DNA of 64,000 nt from JBJMLO01 sp045805265 (GTDB taxonomy: Bacteria; Actinomycetota; UBA4738; JACQTL01), in NCBI GenBank assembly GCA_045805265.1, contig JBJMLO010000004.1, positions 1 through 64,000 of the forward strand, given 5' to 3'. Shown here one piece after another: positions 52,578 through 61,466 of the stretch. A program made the translations under genes and the position numbers. Position 1 is the first letter of the stretch, and each line of letters starts with the position of its first letter. The notes under the pieces were generated by a model. It made no database searches, was not told the DNA's origin, and saw only the letters and a list, made by a program, of their open reading frames with translations.

Positions 52578-52811
52578 ATGGCGAGGCGCAACCTGACGGT
52601 GCAATTGGATGAGGACGTGATCCTGCGCGCCAAGATGCTCGCCGCGAGGCGTGGAACTTCCCTGAGCGGGCTGGTGGCACGTGAGCTCGAGGAACTCGTG
52701 GCCCGAGATGCTCGCTACGAGGAGGCCCGGCAGCGCGCCTCGCAGCTTATGGCGAGATCGGAGGCCCGCCGCGGCCGGAACTGGAAGCGGGACGAACTCC
52801 ACGATCGTTAG
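52578..52811 (+). CDS. ribbon-helix-helix antitoxin-like protein (orphan)
   Basis: 77 residues. MARRNLTVQLDEDVILRAKM, then LAARRGTSLSGLVARELEEL, form the RHH/CopG DNA-binding unit of VapB-type antitoxins, with a C-terminal tail that normally wraps a toxin. GGAGG lies 5 nt before ATG 52578. No PIN-domain or other toxin gene follows: the next gene is on the other strand, 38 bp on. It may be a solitary regulator or an antitoxin whose partner was lost. Confidence 0.7.
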   Translation: MARRNLTVQLDEDVILRAKMLAARRGTSLSGLVARELEELVARDARYEEARQRASQLMARSEARRGRNWKRDELHDR

Positions 52812-52849
52812 CCCCCGTCGGCGGGGCGCGGCGCTGCTATCACGCCTGG

Positions 52850-53437
52850 TTAGGAGGCCTGGTCGGCGTTCAGGGTCGCCAGCACGTCGAGCTCGATCTG
52901 GACGGTCTTCGAGACCAGCCAGCCCCCCGCCTCGAGGGCCAGGTTCCAGCTCGCACCGAACTCCTCACGGTTGATCTCGGTCGTCGCTGAGAACCCCGCG
53001 CGGCGGTTCCCCCAGGGATCCCCGCTCAACCCGGTGAACTCGGCTTCCAGAGCGACGGGGCGGGTGACGTCGCGGATCGTGAGGTCGCCGGTCACGACGA
53101 GATTGGTCCCGCCGGGGAGCTCGATCTTGGTGCTCCGGAACCGGAGCTCTGGGAAGCGCTCCACGTCGAGGAAGTCCGGCGAGCGCAGGTGCTTGTCGCG
53201 GTCCTCGTTCCCCGTGTCGATGCTGGCCGCCTGGATGACGAGCTCCGCCCACGACTCCTCCGGGCGCTCGGCGACGTGGATGCTCCCGGAGAAGTCCGCG
53301 AAGTGCCCCCGGACCTTGGTGACCATCAGGTACCGGGCGACGAACGCCAAGGACGTGTGGGCGGGATCGATCTCCCAGGTCCCGGGAGCGGGCGCCTCGA
53401 TCCCTTCGATGGTCCTGGAACCGGTTTCGCTGCTCAT
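52850..53437 (-). CDS. YceI-family protein
   Basis: 195 residues with the YceI lipocalin-like barrel: GTWEIDPAHTSLAFVARYL, a VRGHFADFSGSI strand, DKHLRSPDFLDVERFPELRF and GDLTIRDVTRPV. No signal peptide, so it is cytoplasmic. YceI proteins bind polyisoprenoids or amphiphiles in a central cavity. GGGAGG is 5 nt before ATG 53437. It is 24 bp from ilvD on the same strand and may share its transcript. Confidence 0.85.
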   Translation of the reverse strand: MSSETGSRTIEGIEAPAPGTWEIDPAHTSLAFVARYLMVTKVRGHFADFSGSIHVAERPEESWAELVIQAASIDTGNEDRDKHLRSPDFLDVERFPELRFRSTKIELPGGTNLVVTGDLTIRDVTRPVALEAEFTGLSGDPWGNRRAGFSATTEINREEFGASWNLALEAGGWLVSKTVQIELDVLATLNADQAS

Positions 53438-53461
53438 GGCACCCTCCCTGGGTCCGTTCGG

Positions 53462-55138
53462 TCAGCCGCAGACGGCGCCGTGCGACGCCGAGCTCACCAG
53501 CCGCGCATACTTCGCCAGCGCCCCCTTGGTGAACCGCGGTTCCTTCGCCTTCCATCCGTCGCGCCGGCGGGCCAGCTCGCCGTCCGGCACGTCGAGGTCG
53601 AGCCGCCGGGCGTCCACGTCGAGGACGACCATGTCGCCCTCCTGCACGAGCGCGATGGGTCCTCCCACCGCCGCCTCGGGCGCGATGTGCCCGATCGAGA
53701 AGCCGTGTGTGGCCCCGGAGAACCGCCCGTCGGTGATCAGCATGACGTCGCGCCCGAGCCCCGCCCCCATCACGGCGGCGGTGATTCCCAGCATCTCGGG
53801 CATGCCGGGGCTGCCCTTCGGCCCCTCGTGGCGAACCACGATCACGTCGCCCGCGTGGATTCTTCCGCCGATGACCGCGTCATACGCCTCCTCCTGCGAG
53901 TCGAACACGCGGGCCGGCCCCCGGAACGACGTGCCCTCCATCCCGACGATCTTCACGACGGCTCCCTCGGGGGCGAGCGACCCCCGGAGGATGGCCAGGC
54001 CACCGTGCGGGTGGATGGGGGCGGAGAGGGGCCGGATCACGTCGCCGTCCGGTGCCGGCGGGTCGAGCTCCGCGAGGTTCTCGGCCACCGTCTTCCCGCT
54101 CACGGTGAGCGCGTCGCCGTTCAGGAGCCCGGCACCGAGCAGCTCCCGCATCAGGGCGGCGACTCCGCCCACGCGGTCGAGGTCGCTCATGACGAACCGG
54201 CCGGACGGGCGGACGTCGCCGATGTGGGGCGTGCGCCGGCTGATCCGGTCGAAGTCGTCGATGTCCAGCTCGATTTCGGCCTCCCGGGCGATCGCGAGCA
54301 GGTGCAGGACGCAGTTGGTGGACCCGCCGAGGGCCATGGCCACCGTGACCGCGTTCTCGAGGGCGTCCCTGGTGATGACGTCGTGGGGCCGGATCCCCCG
54401 CCGCAGCAGCTCGACGACGGCCTCGCCCGAGCGTCGGGCGAACATGTCGCGCCGCGCGTCGACGGCGGGCGGCGAGGCGCTCCCCGGCAGGGACATCCCC
54501 AGGCCCTCGGCGACCGCGGCCATGGTGTTCGCCGTGTACATCCCCGCGCACGACCCCGGGCCCGGGCAGGCGGTCCGCTCGATCTCCCCGAGCTCCTCGA
54601 GGCTCATCCGGCCCGCCGCCGCCGATCCCACGGCCTCGAACACGTCCTGGATCGTGATGTCCCTGCCCCGGTGGTGGCCGGGGAGGATGGTGCCCCCGTA
54701 CAGGAACACCGAGGGGACGTTCAGCCGGGCGGCGGCCATGAGCATTCCCGGGAGGCTCTTGTCGCATCCGGCGATGGTGACCATGCCGTCGAACCGCTCC
54801 GCGTGCATGACCAGCTCGACCGAGTCGGCGATCACCTCGCGGCTGACCAGGGACGCCTTCATGCCCTCGTGGCCCATGGAGATGGCGTCCGACACGGCGA
54901 TGGTGACGAACTCCACCGGGACGCCACCGGCGGAGCGGACCCCTTCCTTCGCCGCCCGGGCCAGCCGGTCGAGGTGCAGGTTGCAGGGCGTCACCTCGTT
55001 CCACGAGGAGGCCACGCCGACCTGGAGGCGGTCGAAGTCCTCGTCCGAGAACCCCACCGCCCGGAGCATCGACCGCGCCCCCGCCCGGTCCGTCCCTTCG
55101 GTGACCTGCCTGCTCCTGGGCCTCATGGATGCGTCCAC
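53462..55138 (-). CDS. ilvD: dihydroxy-acid dehydratase (IlvD/Edd family)
   Basis: 558 residues. Fe-S cluster cysteines are recognisable in VTPCNLH, TIAGCDKSLPG and TACPGPGSCAGMYTANTM, as is the C-terminal DGRFSGATHGFSIGH loop. Catalyses dehydration of 2,3-dihydroxy acids in valine/isoleucine synthesis; related enzymes dehydrate sugar acids, which would also fit the nearby KDG kinase and aldolase. GTG 55138 follows GGGAGG by 7 nt and is preferred over ATG 55153, which lacks a ribosome site. No other branched-chain genes are near. Confidence 0.85.
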   Translation of the reverse strand: MDASMRPRSRQVTEGTDRAGARSMLRAVGFSDEDFDRLQVGVASSWNEVTPCNLHLDRLARAAKEGVRSAGGVPVEFVTIAVSDAISMGHEGMKASLVSREVIADSVELVMHAERFDGMVTIAGCDKSLPGMLMAAARLNVPSVFLYGGTILPGHHRGRDITIQDVFEAVGSAAAGRMSLEELGEIERTACPGPGSCAGMYTANTMAAVAEGLGMSLPGSASPPAVDARRDMFARRSGEAVVELLRRGIRPHDVITRDALENAVTVAMALGGSTNCVLHLLAIAREAEIELDIDDFDRISRRTPHIGDVRPSGRFVMSDLDRVGGVAALMRELLGAGLLNGDALTVSGKTVAENLAELDPPAPDGDVIRPLSAPIHPHGGLAILRGSLAPEGAVVKIVGMEGTSFRGPARVFDSQEEAYDAVIGGRIHAGDVIVVRHEGPKGSPGMPEMLGITAAVMGAGLGRDVMLITDGRFSGATHGFSIGHIAPEAAVGGPIALVQEGDMVVLDVDARRLDLDVPDGELARRRDGWKAKEPRFTKGALAKYARLVSSASHGAVCG

Positions 55139-55373
55139 CGCATGACCTCCCATCGGTGCACTCGGCGAAGAGTGTGGCTCAGTCTATCCACCGGGAATCC
55201 CCGGCCGGCGGGCCGGTCGGGTAGGCTGCCGCCGCGTCCCGGCCCGGCGTGATGCGACGGGGAGGTGGAACCGAACGGCCCGGGAGGAACTCGCTCATGG
55301 CGGCGCTGGAAGGCCCTCGGCGTGGGTCGCACGGTTCGCTCCCCTGGTCCCTCCCGGCGGCACGGTCCTCGAC

Positions 55374-55823
55374 GTGGCGAGCGGGGAGGGCCGGCACACG
55401 CGTTTCTTCCTGGAGCGCGGGCACCCCGTGGTCGCGGTCGACGTCGACGTCTCGGGGATCGCGGACCTCGGCGAGGTTCCCGGACTGGAGGTCGTGCAGG
55501 CCGACCTCGAGGACGGCTCGCCGTTCCCGCTGTCCGGCCGCCGGTTCGAGGGCGTGGTGGTCACCAACTACATGTACCGGCCCTTGTTCCCGGAGCTGGT
55601 CGCTGCGGTCGCCCCCGGCGGCGTCCTGATCTACCAGACGTTCGCCCGGGGGCACGAGCGTTTCGGCCAACCCACGAACCCCGACTTCCTCCTCCTCCCC
55701 GGCGAGTTGCTGGAGGCGGTGCGAGGCGAGCTCCGGGTCGTGGCGTACGAGGACATCGTGCGCGAGGAGCCCCGCCCGGCCGCCCTCCAGCGGATCTGCG
55801 CCGTTCGAACGGCGGAAGGTTGA
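55374..55823 (+). CDS. SAM-dependent methyltransferase, 5' end unresolved
   Basis: From GTG 55374: 149 residues with VASGEGRHTRFFLERGHPVV, VVAVDVDVSGIADLG and VVTNYMYRPLFPELV, a class I methyltransferase core. In the same frame, DNA upstream to about 55254 reads like the missing N-terminus (TGRWNRTAREELAHGGAG, WVARFAPLVPPGGTVLDV) and includes the first strand of motif I, but no ATG, GTG or TTG occurs in that frame. A GTG-ATG pair at 55249 is in another frame. The gene is therefore frameshifted near its start, or starts unusually. Followed by the deaminase gene after 9 bp. Confidence 0.6.
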   Translation: MASGEGRHTRFFLERGHPVVAVDVDVSGIADLGEVPGLEVVQADLEDGSPFPLSGRRFEGVVVTNYMYRPLFPELVAAVAPGGVLIYQTFARGHERFGQPTNPDFLLLPGELLEAVRGELRVVAYEDIVREEPRPAALQRICAVRTAEG

Positions 55824-55832
55824 GGTTCGGTC

Positions 55833-56852
55833 ATGAGTGAGGTGTCGTCGTTCATCGAGGGGCTGCCCAAGGCCGAGCTGCACCTGCACCTGGAGGGCAC
55901 GCTCGAGCCCGAGCTCAAGTTCGAGCTCGCTGCCCGGAACGAGCTGGACCTCCCCTACGGATCGGTGGAGGAGATGCGGGCCGCCTACGACTTCCACGAC
56001 CTGCCCTCATTCCTCGCCGTGTACTACGAGGGGATGTCGGTGCTGCAGCGCGAACAGGACTTCCACGACCTGGCCATGGCGTACTTCCGCAAGGCGCGTT
56101 CGCAGAACGTCGTGTACGCGGAGGTCTTCTTCGATCCCCAGGCCCACACCACGCGGGGTGTCCCGTTCGCGACCGTGATCGACGGGTTCCAGCGGGCGAG
56201 GGACGAGGCGGAAGCCTCCCTCGGGCTGCGGACCCAGCTCATCATGTGCTTCCTCCGGGACATGTCGGCGGAATCCGCGATGGAGACGCTCGAGCGATCG
56301 CTGCCGTACCGGGACCGGATCGTCGGCGTGGGACTCGACTCCGACGAGCGCGGGAACCCGCCCGTGAAGTTCGCCGACGTGTTCGCCCGGGCCCGGGCTG
56401 AGGGCTACCGCCTCACGATGCACTGCGACGTCGACCAGGAGGACTCGGTGGAGCACATCCGCCAGTGCCTCGACGAGATCCGGGTCGAGCGGATCGACCA
56501 TGGCGTCAACTGCCTGGACGACGAGGGACTGGCCAGGGAGATCGGGGACCGAGGACTCGGGTTGACCGTCTGCCCGATCTCCAACAGCTTCGTGTCCGAC
56601 GGCCTGAAGGCGGACGAGGTCAAGTTCATGCTCGACCGGGGCCTGCGGGCGACGATCAACTCCGACGACCCGGCGTACTTCCCGGGCTACATGAACGAGA
56701 ACCTCCGTGCGGTCGCGGAGGCGGCGGCATTGACCCGCGACGACCTCGTGCGGCTGACTCGCAACGCGTTCACCGTCGCGTGGCTCCCCGACGAGGAACG
56801 AGCGAGATACCTGGAGGCCCTCGACGCGTACGTCGAGTCGCCGAACGGGTGA
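55833..56852 (+). CDS. adenosine/adenine deaminase superfamily protein with altered HAGE motif
   Basis: 339 residues. Metal-binding H17 and H19 (ELHLHLEG), H197 in the position of the third His, H223 (RIDHG) and D278/D279 (NSDDPAYF) are present. The catalytic Glu motif HAGE is HCDV here (197-200), so the proton-donating Glu is absent; Asp199 might substitute. VGLDSDERGNPPVKF and SDDPAYF recall adenine deaminases rather than adenosine deaminases, but substrate assignment is unsafe. GAGG precedes ATG 55833. Purine deamination would feed a xanthine-dehydrogenase-type enzyme. Confidence 0.75.
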   Translation: MSEVSSFIEGLPKAELHLHLEGTLEPELKFELAARNELDLPYGSVEEMRAAYDFHDLPSFLAVYYEGMSVLQREQDFHDLAMAYFRKARSQNVVYAEVFFDPQAHTTRGVPFATVIDGFQRARDEAEASLGLRTQLIMCFLRDMSAESAMETLERSLPYRDRIVGVGLDSDERGNPPVKFADVFARARAEGYRLTMHCDVDQEDSVEHIRQCLDEIRVERIDHGVNCLDDEGLAREIGDRGLGLTVCPISNSFVSDGLKADEVKFMLDRGLRATINSDDPAYFPGYMNENLRAVAEAAALTRDDLVRLTRNAFTVAWLPDEERARYLEALDAYVESPNG

Positions 56853-56876
56853 CGACGGCGTCCGTCGCCGGCCCGC

Positions 56877-58439
56877 TCAGCCCCCCAGTCGTCGCAGGAT
56901 GACGGCCGCGGCGTTCCGGCCGGAGGCTCCCCACACGCCCGCCCCCGGGAAGGTTCCCGCTCCCGTGAGGAAGAGACCGCGCACCGGCGTCTCGTACCGG
57001 GTCAGCTCGCGGTCCCTGCCGACGAGGACGGAGAGCGGCGTGCCCGAGAAGGCCGGTGCCAGGCCCCGTTCCAGCCCGAACTCCCGCTCGTAGTCGGGCG
57101 GTGTCACGGCGCGCCACCGCCGCACGCCGTCGCGAAACCCCGGCTCGCACAGCGTGGAGAAGGCGCCGAGCCACCGGGCGGGCTCGTCGGTTCGGTCCCA
57201 TCCCACGCGCAGGCGGTACGGCGTGAACAGGACCTCCAGGCTGAACAGGTCCTCGTCGCCGACGCGCATGGATCCGTCGAGCACCGAGGGGACGTTCACG
57301 TAGCAGATCGGCCGCTCGGCCACCTCGCCGCGGGCCATCGCCCGGTGGGCCCGGGCGATCCCGTCGAGGGACGGGCTGACGATCACCGTCGGGATCAGGG
57401 GCTCGGAAACACCCAGGCGGGCCAGCAGCCCGTCGTCGAGGGCCCGCAGGCGTGGGCGGAGGGCGACGACCGCGTCGACTTTCGACTCGTATCCCTGCCG
57501 AGGCGTTCGGGACCTCCACCGCCGGACCAGGCTCTGCGCGGCGGCCGGGGGACTGGCCAGCCACCGGACCAGGGCGGTTCGGGGGTCCGCCGCGGCGACG
57601 ACCACGGGCGCGTCGACGGTCTCGCCGCCCTCGAGCCGAACTCCGCGGACGCGGCTTCCCTCGGCCAGGATTTCGATCACCGGCGCCCGGGTTCGGACCT
57701 CGCCCCCCGAGTCCTCGATGCACCGGGCCAGGGCCGCCGGCAGCTCCCCGCTCCCACCCTCGGGCCGGGCCACCCCCGTCAGGTGCTTCACCGCGTAACC
57801 GAGCGCGCCGAGCCCGGTCCGGCGAGCGCCTGGCGGCAGGCCCCACACGGCCGGTCCCGTGGCGACCACCGGCGCCCGGAGCGATTCGGTGGAGAAGAAC
57901 GAGCTGACCACCGAGGCCACGGAACGCCGGCTCCACGCGAGCAGCGTCCCGACCCCCCGGCCGCGTTGCTCGGTCAGCCGTCGGGCGATGCCGCCCGGCG
58001 TCGGAGGGGCCGCGGCCAGCTCGAGGATGAGCCGCGCCACGGGCATGGCGGCCCGGAGGTAGCGCCGGTAGTTCTCCGCTTCACCGGGATGGGTGACGCG
58101 CAGGCCCTCGATGGTCCGCGCGGGGTCCCGAAACTGGAACCAGGGGGTCCAGCCGTCCCAGCCCATCGAGACCTGCACGGGGTCGACGGGCAGGTAGCGC
58201 AACCCGAACCGGGCGAGGTCCAGCTCCTCAACGATCCCCGTGGAGAGCACGAAGCTGTGGTCGCAGTTGCACACATTGACCCGGGCCCCGTCGAGCGCGT
58301 CGACCGTGGCCGCGCACCCCCCGACGGAGCGGTGAGCCTCGAGGACGGTCACCGCCAGGCCGGCTCGGGCCAAGTAGGCCCCACAGACCAGCCCGTTGTG
58401 CCCCCCTCCGACGACGATCGCGTCGCGCGTTCCGCTCAC
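56877..58439 (-). CDS. NAD(P)/FAD-dependent oxidoreductase, phytoene desaturase (CrtI/PYROXD2)-like
   Basis: 520 residues. FAD-binding motif DAIVVGGGHNGLVCGAYLAR, followed by GLAVTVLEAHRSVGGCAAT, and a C-terminal second FAD segment GLFLTGAGTFPGAGVWGASG with GRNAAAVI. It resembles the actinobacterial CrtI/PYROXD2 branch. No carotenoid genes adjoin it, so a carotenoid role is not supported. GTG start at 58439. It converges with the deaminase gene and lies 95 bp downstream of the OsmC gene on the same strand. Confidence 0.82.
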   Translation of the reverse strand: MSGTRDAIVVGGGHNGLVCGAYLARAGLAVTVLEAHRSVGGCAATVDALDGARVNVCNCDHSFVLSTGIVEELDLARFGLRYLPVDPVQVSMGWDGWTPWFQFRDPARTIEGLRVTHPGEAENYRRYLRAAMPVARLILELAAAPPTPGGIARRLTEQRGRGVGTLLAWSRRSVASVVSSFFSTESLRAPVVATGPAVWGLPPGARRTGLGALGYAVKHLTGVARPEGGSGELPAALARCIEDSGGEVRTRAPVIEILAEGSRVRGVRLEGGETVDAPVVVAAADPRTALVRWLASPPAAAQSLVRRWRSRTPRQGYESKVDAVVALRPRLRALDDGLLARLGVSEPLIPTVIVSPSLDGIARAHRAMARGEVAERPICYVNVPSVLDGSMRVGDEDLFSLEVLFTPYRLRVGWDRTDEPARWLGAFSTLCEPGFRDGVRRWRAVTPPDYEREFGLERGLAPAFSGTPLSVLVGRDRELTRYETPVRGLFLTGAGTFPGAGVWGASGRNAAAVILRRLGG

Positions 58440-58533
58440 GGCAGTAGGCCAGTATCCCGAGGCATCAGGACGGTCGGGCGTTCCATTCCACGATCACTTC
58501 CGGGGTCGCAACTGCGACCGTTCCGTACAACGG

Positions 58534-58917
58534 TCACCTTCCCTTGAACGACTTGACGAGCTGCCCCGCCTCTTGCTCGGTCACGCCCACCAGCTCGATG
58601 CCGAGCCGGACCGCATTGAACAGCGACAGGTCCGGCCGGACGGGGCGGTTCCTGTCGATGGTTCCGTCGATGACGACCGCGACGCGACCGAGCCCGACAT
58701 CACGCTCTCGCGCGATCACCTGCAGGAGCTCGACGGCACAGGCGGCCACCCCGGCTAGGAACAGCTCTCCCGGCGTGACCGCCTCGCCGGGACATCCATT
58801 CCACACCGGGCCGTCCACCACGAAGTGGTTCTCCCTGCCGCTGCACAGGACGCGGCCGAAGATGTCGGTCGATCGAGCCCGGGCGCCGTACTGCCGCAAC
58901 TCCGAAGCCGCCCCCAT
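58534..58917 (-). CDS. OsmC-family protein lacking the second cysteine
   Basis: 127 residues. The conserved first-Cys region is present (GELFLAGVAACAVELLQVIA), as is FVVDGPVWNG. Active peroxiredoxin-like OsmC/Ohr proteins use a second Cys in the C-terminal part, but this one ends at QLVKSFKGR with no Cys after that helix. It may be a truncated or non-peroxidase member. ATG 58917 begins MGAASELRQY. It lies upstream of the CrtI-like gene and may be co-transcribed. Confidence 0.7.
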   Translation of the reverse strand: MGAASELRQYGARARSTDIFGRVLCSGRENHFVVDGPVWNGCPGEAVTPGELFLAGVAACAVELLQVIARERDVGLGRVAVVIDGTIDRNRPVRPDLSLFNAVRLGIELVGVTEQEAGQLVKSFKGR

Positions 58918-59180
58918 GCCGTGACCTCCAGTCTCGAGTGACGAGGGTGCATTGGTTTGTCGCGGGCATCGTAGGGTCAGCGGTCGAACGCCGACCCTCG
59001 CCCGACCCCTCCGGTTGACGAGGAGGGGACCTTCCTCTAGGGTCCGGCGCTCCAGAGGTCGGAGGTCGGACCACTACGAGCGGCGAGGGCGAGGGCGAGG
59101 GCGGCTGGGTCGGGCGGCCCGTCACGAGACGGGAGGACGCCGAGCTGCTGACGGGAGCGGGGCGGTTCATCGCCGACCTC

Positions 59181-61466
59181 GTGCGGCCGGGGATGCTGCA
59201 CGCTGCCTTCGTTCGGAGCCCGTTCCCGCACGCCCTGTTCGGGTCCATCGACACTTCGCGCGCCCTCGCGCTTCCCGGGGTCCACGCCGTCCTGACCGCG
59301 GCCGACTTCCCGGCGGACCTACCTCCCCAGCCCACGTCGCACCCGTTCCCCGGACAGCGGGAAACGCCGTACTTCGCGCTGGCTCGCGACCGGGTGCGGT
59401 ACGCCGGCGAGCCCGTGGCGATGGTCGTCGCCGAGTCGCCGTACCTGGCGGAGGACGGGCGTGACGAGGTCGACATCGACTGGGAGATGCTCCCGTCGGT
59501 CGGCGACACCGAGGCGGCCGTGGCCGAGGGGGCTCCGCGGCTGTACGACGACTGGCCCGACAACGTCGCCGCCACGTTCGAGACCGAGATGGGCGACGTC
59601 GACGCCGCCTTCGCCCAGGCCGACGTGGTGGTCAGGGAGCGGTTCCGAATCGGGCGGATGTTCGGCTGCCCGCTGGAGGGGAGGGGCGTCCTCGCCGAGT
59701 GGGACGGCCAGGCCGGGGAGCTCACCGTCTGGACCCCGACCCAGACCCTGCACATCGTGCGCGACTTCCTGGCGAAGGTCCTCGGCATCCCCGAGCACCG
59801 GATCCGGGTGCTCGTTCCCCGGATCGGCGGCGCCTTCGGGGCGAAGTTCCACTTCTACCCGGAGGAAGTGGCGATCGCCCTCGCGGCCCGTCACACCGGG
59901 CGGCCGGTGCGGTGGGCGGAGGACCGGAGCGAGTCCTTCCTGTCGACCGTCCACGCCCGCGAGCAGGTGATCGAGGCCGAGATGGCGGCCCGCTCGGACG
60001 GCCGCATCACCGGGGTGCGGGCCGACATCCTCGGCGACATGGGGGCGGCGCTGCACACCGTGAGCTGGGGGCCCGTGTGGCTGACGTCCGTGATGATGAC
60101 GAACGCCTACGAGATCCCGAACGCGCGAGTGCGCATGCGGGCCGTCGTCACGAACAAGACCCCGCTCGGCTCCTACCGCGGCTGGGGACAGCCGCAGGCG
60201 AACTTCGTGGTCGAGCGCCTGGTCGACAAGGTGGCCGACTCGCTCGGGATGGATCCCACCGAGGTTCGGCGGACGAGCTTCATCCCACCCGACCGGTTCC
60301 CGTACCAGGGGCTGCACCACGTCTTCGACAGCGGGCGCTACGCGAACTGCCTCGACCGGGCCCTCGAGCTGTCCGACTACGAGGGCTGGCGCGCCCGCCA
60401 GGCGGAATACCGGGAGGCGGGACGCCACGTCGGCGTCGGGGTCTCGTTCTACGTCGAGAACACCGCCCTGGGCCCTTCGCGGATCCTCAACGCCGGCGGA
60501 GTCGAGCAGGGCGGCTACGACATCGGCCACGTCCGGGTCGAGCCGGGCGGCCAGGCGACCGTCTACACCGGGCTGTGCGACATGGGACAGGGGATCACCA
60601 ACGCGCTGGCCCAGGTGTGCGCCGACCAGCTCGGCATCGAACCGGACCGGGTCGCCGTCGTCACCGGCGACACCCACCTGGTGCCGTACACCGGGTACGG
60701 CACCGGTGCCAGCCGCTCGATCGCGGTCGGCGGGGCGTCGGTGATGAAGGCGTGCGGGACCCTCCGCGCCAAGATCGTCGCGATCGCCGCGCACATGCTC
60801 GAGGTCGACGCCGCCGACGTCGAGCTCGCCGCGGGGGCCGTCTCGGTCAAGGGTGCGCCGGAACGGTTCGTCACCATGGCCGACATCGGCCGGGCCGCGT
60901 ACCTCCGCCCGATCGAGCTGCCCGAGGGGATGGACCCGGGCCTCGAGGCGATCGAGGTGTTCGACCCGCCGCAGATGGCGTGGCCGTACGGGACGAACGT
61001 CGTGGTGGTCGAGGTCGACCCGGAGACGGGGGCGGTGTCGTTCCTCGACTACACCTACGTGCACGACTGCGGGACCGTGGTGAACCCGATGATCGTCGAG
61101 GGCCAGATCCACGGCGGGGTGGCCCAGGGGATCGGGGAGGCCCTGTTCGAGGAGCTGCGCTACGGAGACGACGGCCAGCCGCTGTTCGGGAGCTTCATGG
61201 ACTACGTGCTGCCGACGGCTGCCGAGGTGCCGCGGCTCCGGCTGGATCACCAGGTGACGCCGTCGCCGCACATCCCCGGAGGGACGAAGGGGGTCGGCGA
61301 GGCGGGAGCGATCGGGTCGCCGGCCGCGGTCGTCGCGGCCGTCGAGGACGCCCTGCGCCCGTTCGACGTGAGCATCGCCGACATCCCGGTGACCCCCGAC
61401 CGGATCCTCTCCCTCCTGCGGCAGGCCGAGGGCGAGCCCGTGGCCGCGCGAGGGGCGGAACGATGA
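59181..61466 (+). CDS. molybdenum hydroxylase large subunit, cluster 2 (start unresolved)
   Basis: 761 residues from GTG 59181. Motifs: GGAFGAKFHFY (near 216), GSYRGWGQPQ (near 332) and the catalytic Glu in KGVGEAGAIG (near 702). The CoxL form I loop AYRCSFR is absent, so this is not a CO dehydrogenase of that type. Family members normally begin about 26 residues earlier with GRPVTRREDAELLTGAGRF. That segment is encoded in frame from 59106, and the frame is open back to TGA 59016, but it has no ATG, GTG or TTG. A run of GGCGAG repeats lies at 59082-59102. Overlaps the FAD subunit gene by 4 nt. Confidence 0.8.
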   Translation: MRPGMLHAAFVRSPFPHALFGSIDTSRALALPGVHAVLTAADFPADLPPQPTSHPFPGQRETPYFALARDRVRYAGEPVAMVVAESPYLAEDGRDEVDIDWEMLPSVGDTEAAVAEGAPRLYDDWPDNVAATFETEMGDVDAAFAQADVVVRERFRIGRMFGCPLEGRGVLAEWDGQAGELTVWTPTQTLHIVRDFLAKVLGIPEHRIRVLVPRIGGAFGAKFHFYPEEVAIALAARHTGRPVRWAEDRSESFLSTVHAREQVIEAEMAARSDGRITGVRADILGDMGAALHTVSWGPVWLTSVMMTNAYEIPNARVRMRAVVTNKTPLGSYRGWGQPQANFVVERLVDKVADSLGMDPTEVRRTSFIPPDRFPYQGLHHVFDSGRYANCLDRALELSDYEGWRARQAEYREAGRHVGVGVSFYVENTALGPSRILNAGGVEQGGYDIGHVRVEPGGQATVYTGLCDMGQGITNALAQVCADQLGIEPDRVAVVTGDTHLVPYTGYGTGASRSIAVGGASVMKACGTLRAKIVAIAAHMLEVDAADVELAAGAVSVKGAPERFVTMADIGRAAYLRPIELPEGMDPGLEAIEVFDPPQMAWPYGTNVVVVEVDPETGAVSFLDYTYVHDCGTVVNPMIVEGQIHGGVAQGIGEALFEELRYGDDGQPLFGSFMDYVLPTAAEVPRLRLDHQVTPSPHIPGGTKGVGEAGAIGSPAAVVAAVEDALRPFDVSIADIPVTPDRILSLLRQAEGEPVAARGAER

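Noticed and set aside
56877..58439. Carotenoid biosynthesis gene
   Set aside because: CrtI-like in sequence but without any phytoene synthase or other carotenoid gene nearby; the fold is shared by many oxidoreductases.
59082..59102. GGCGAG hexamer run as a phase-variation tract
   Set aside because: Gain or loss of hexamers does not change the reading frame, so it cannot switch translation by slippage.
59181..61466. Aerobic CO dehydrogenase large subunit (CoxL)
   Set aside because: The form I active-site loop AYRCSFR is missing; GSYRGWGQPQ occupies the corresponding region.
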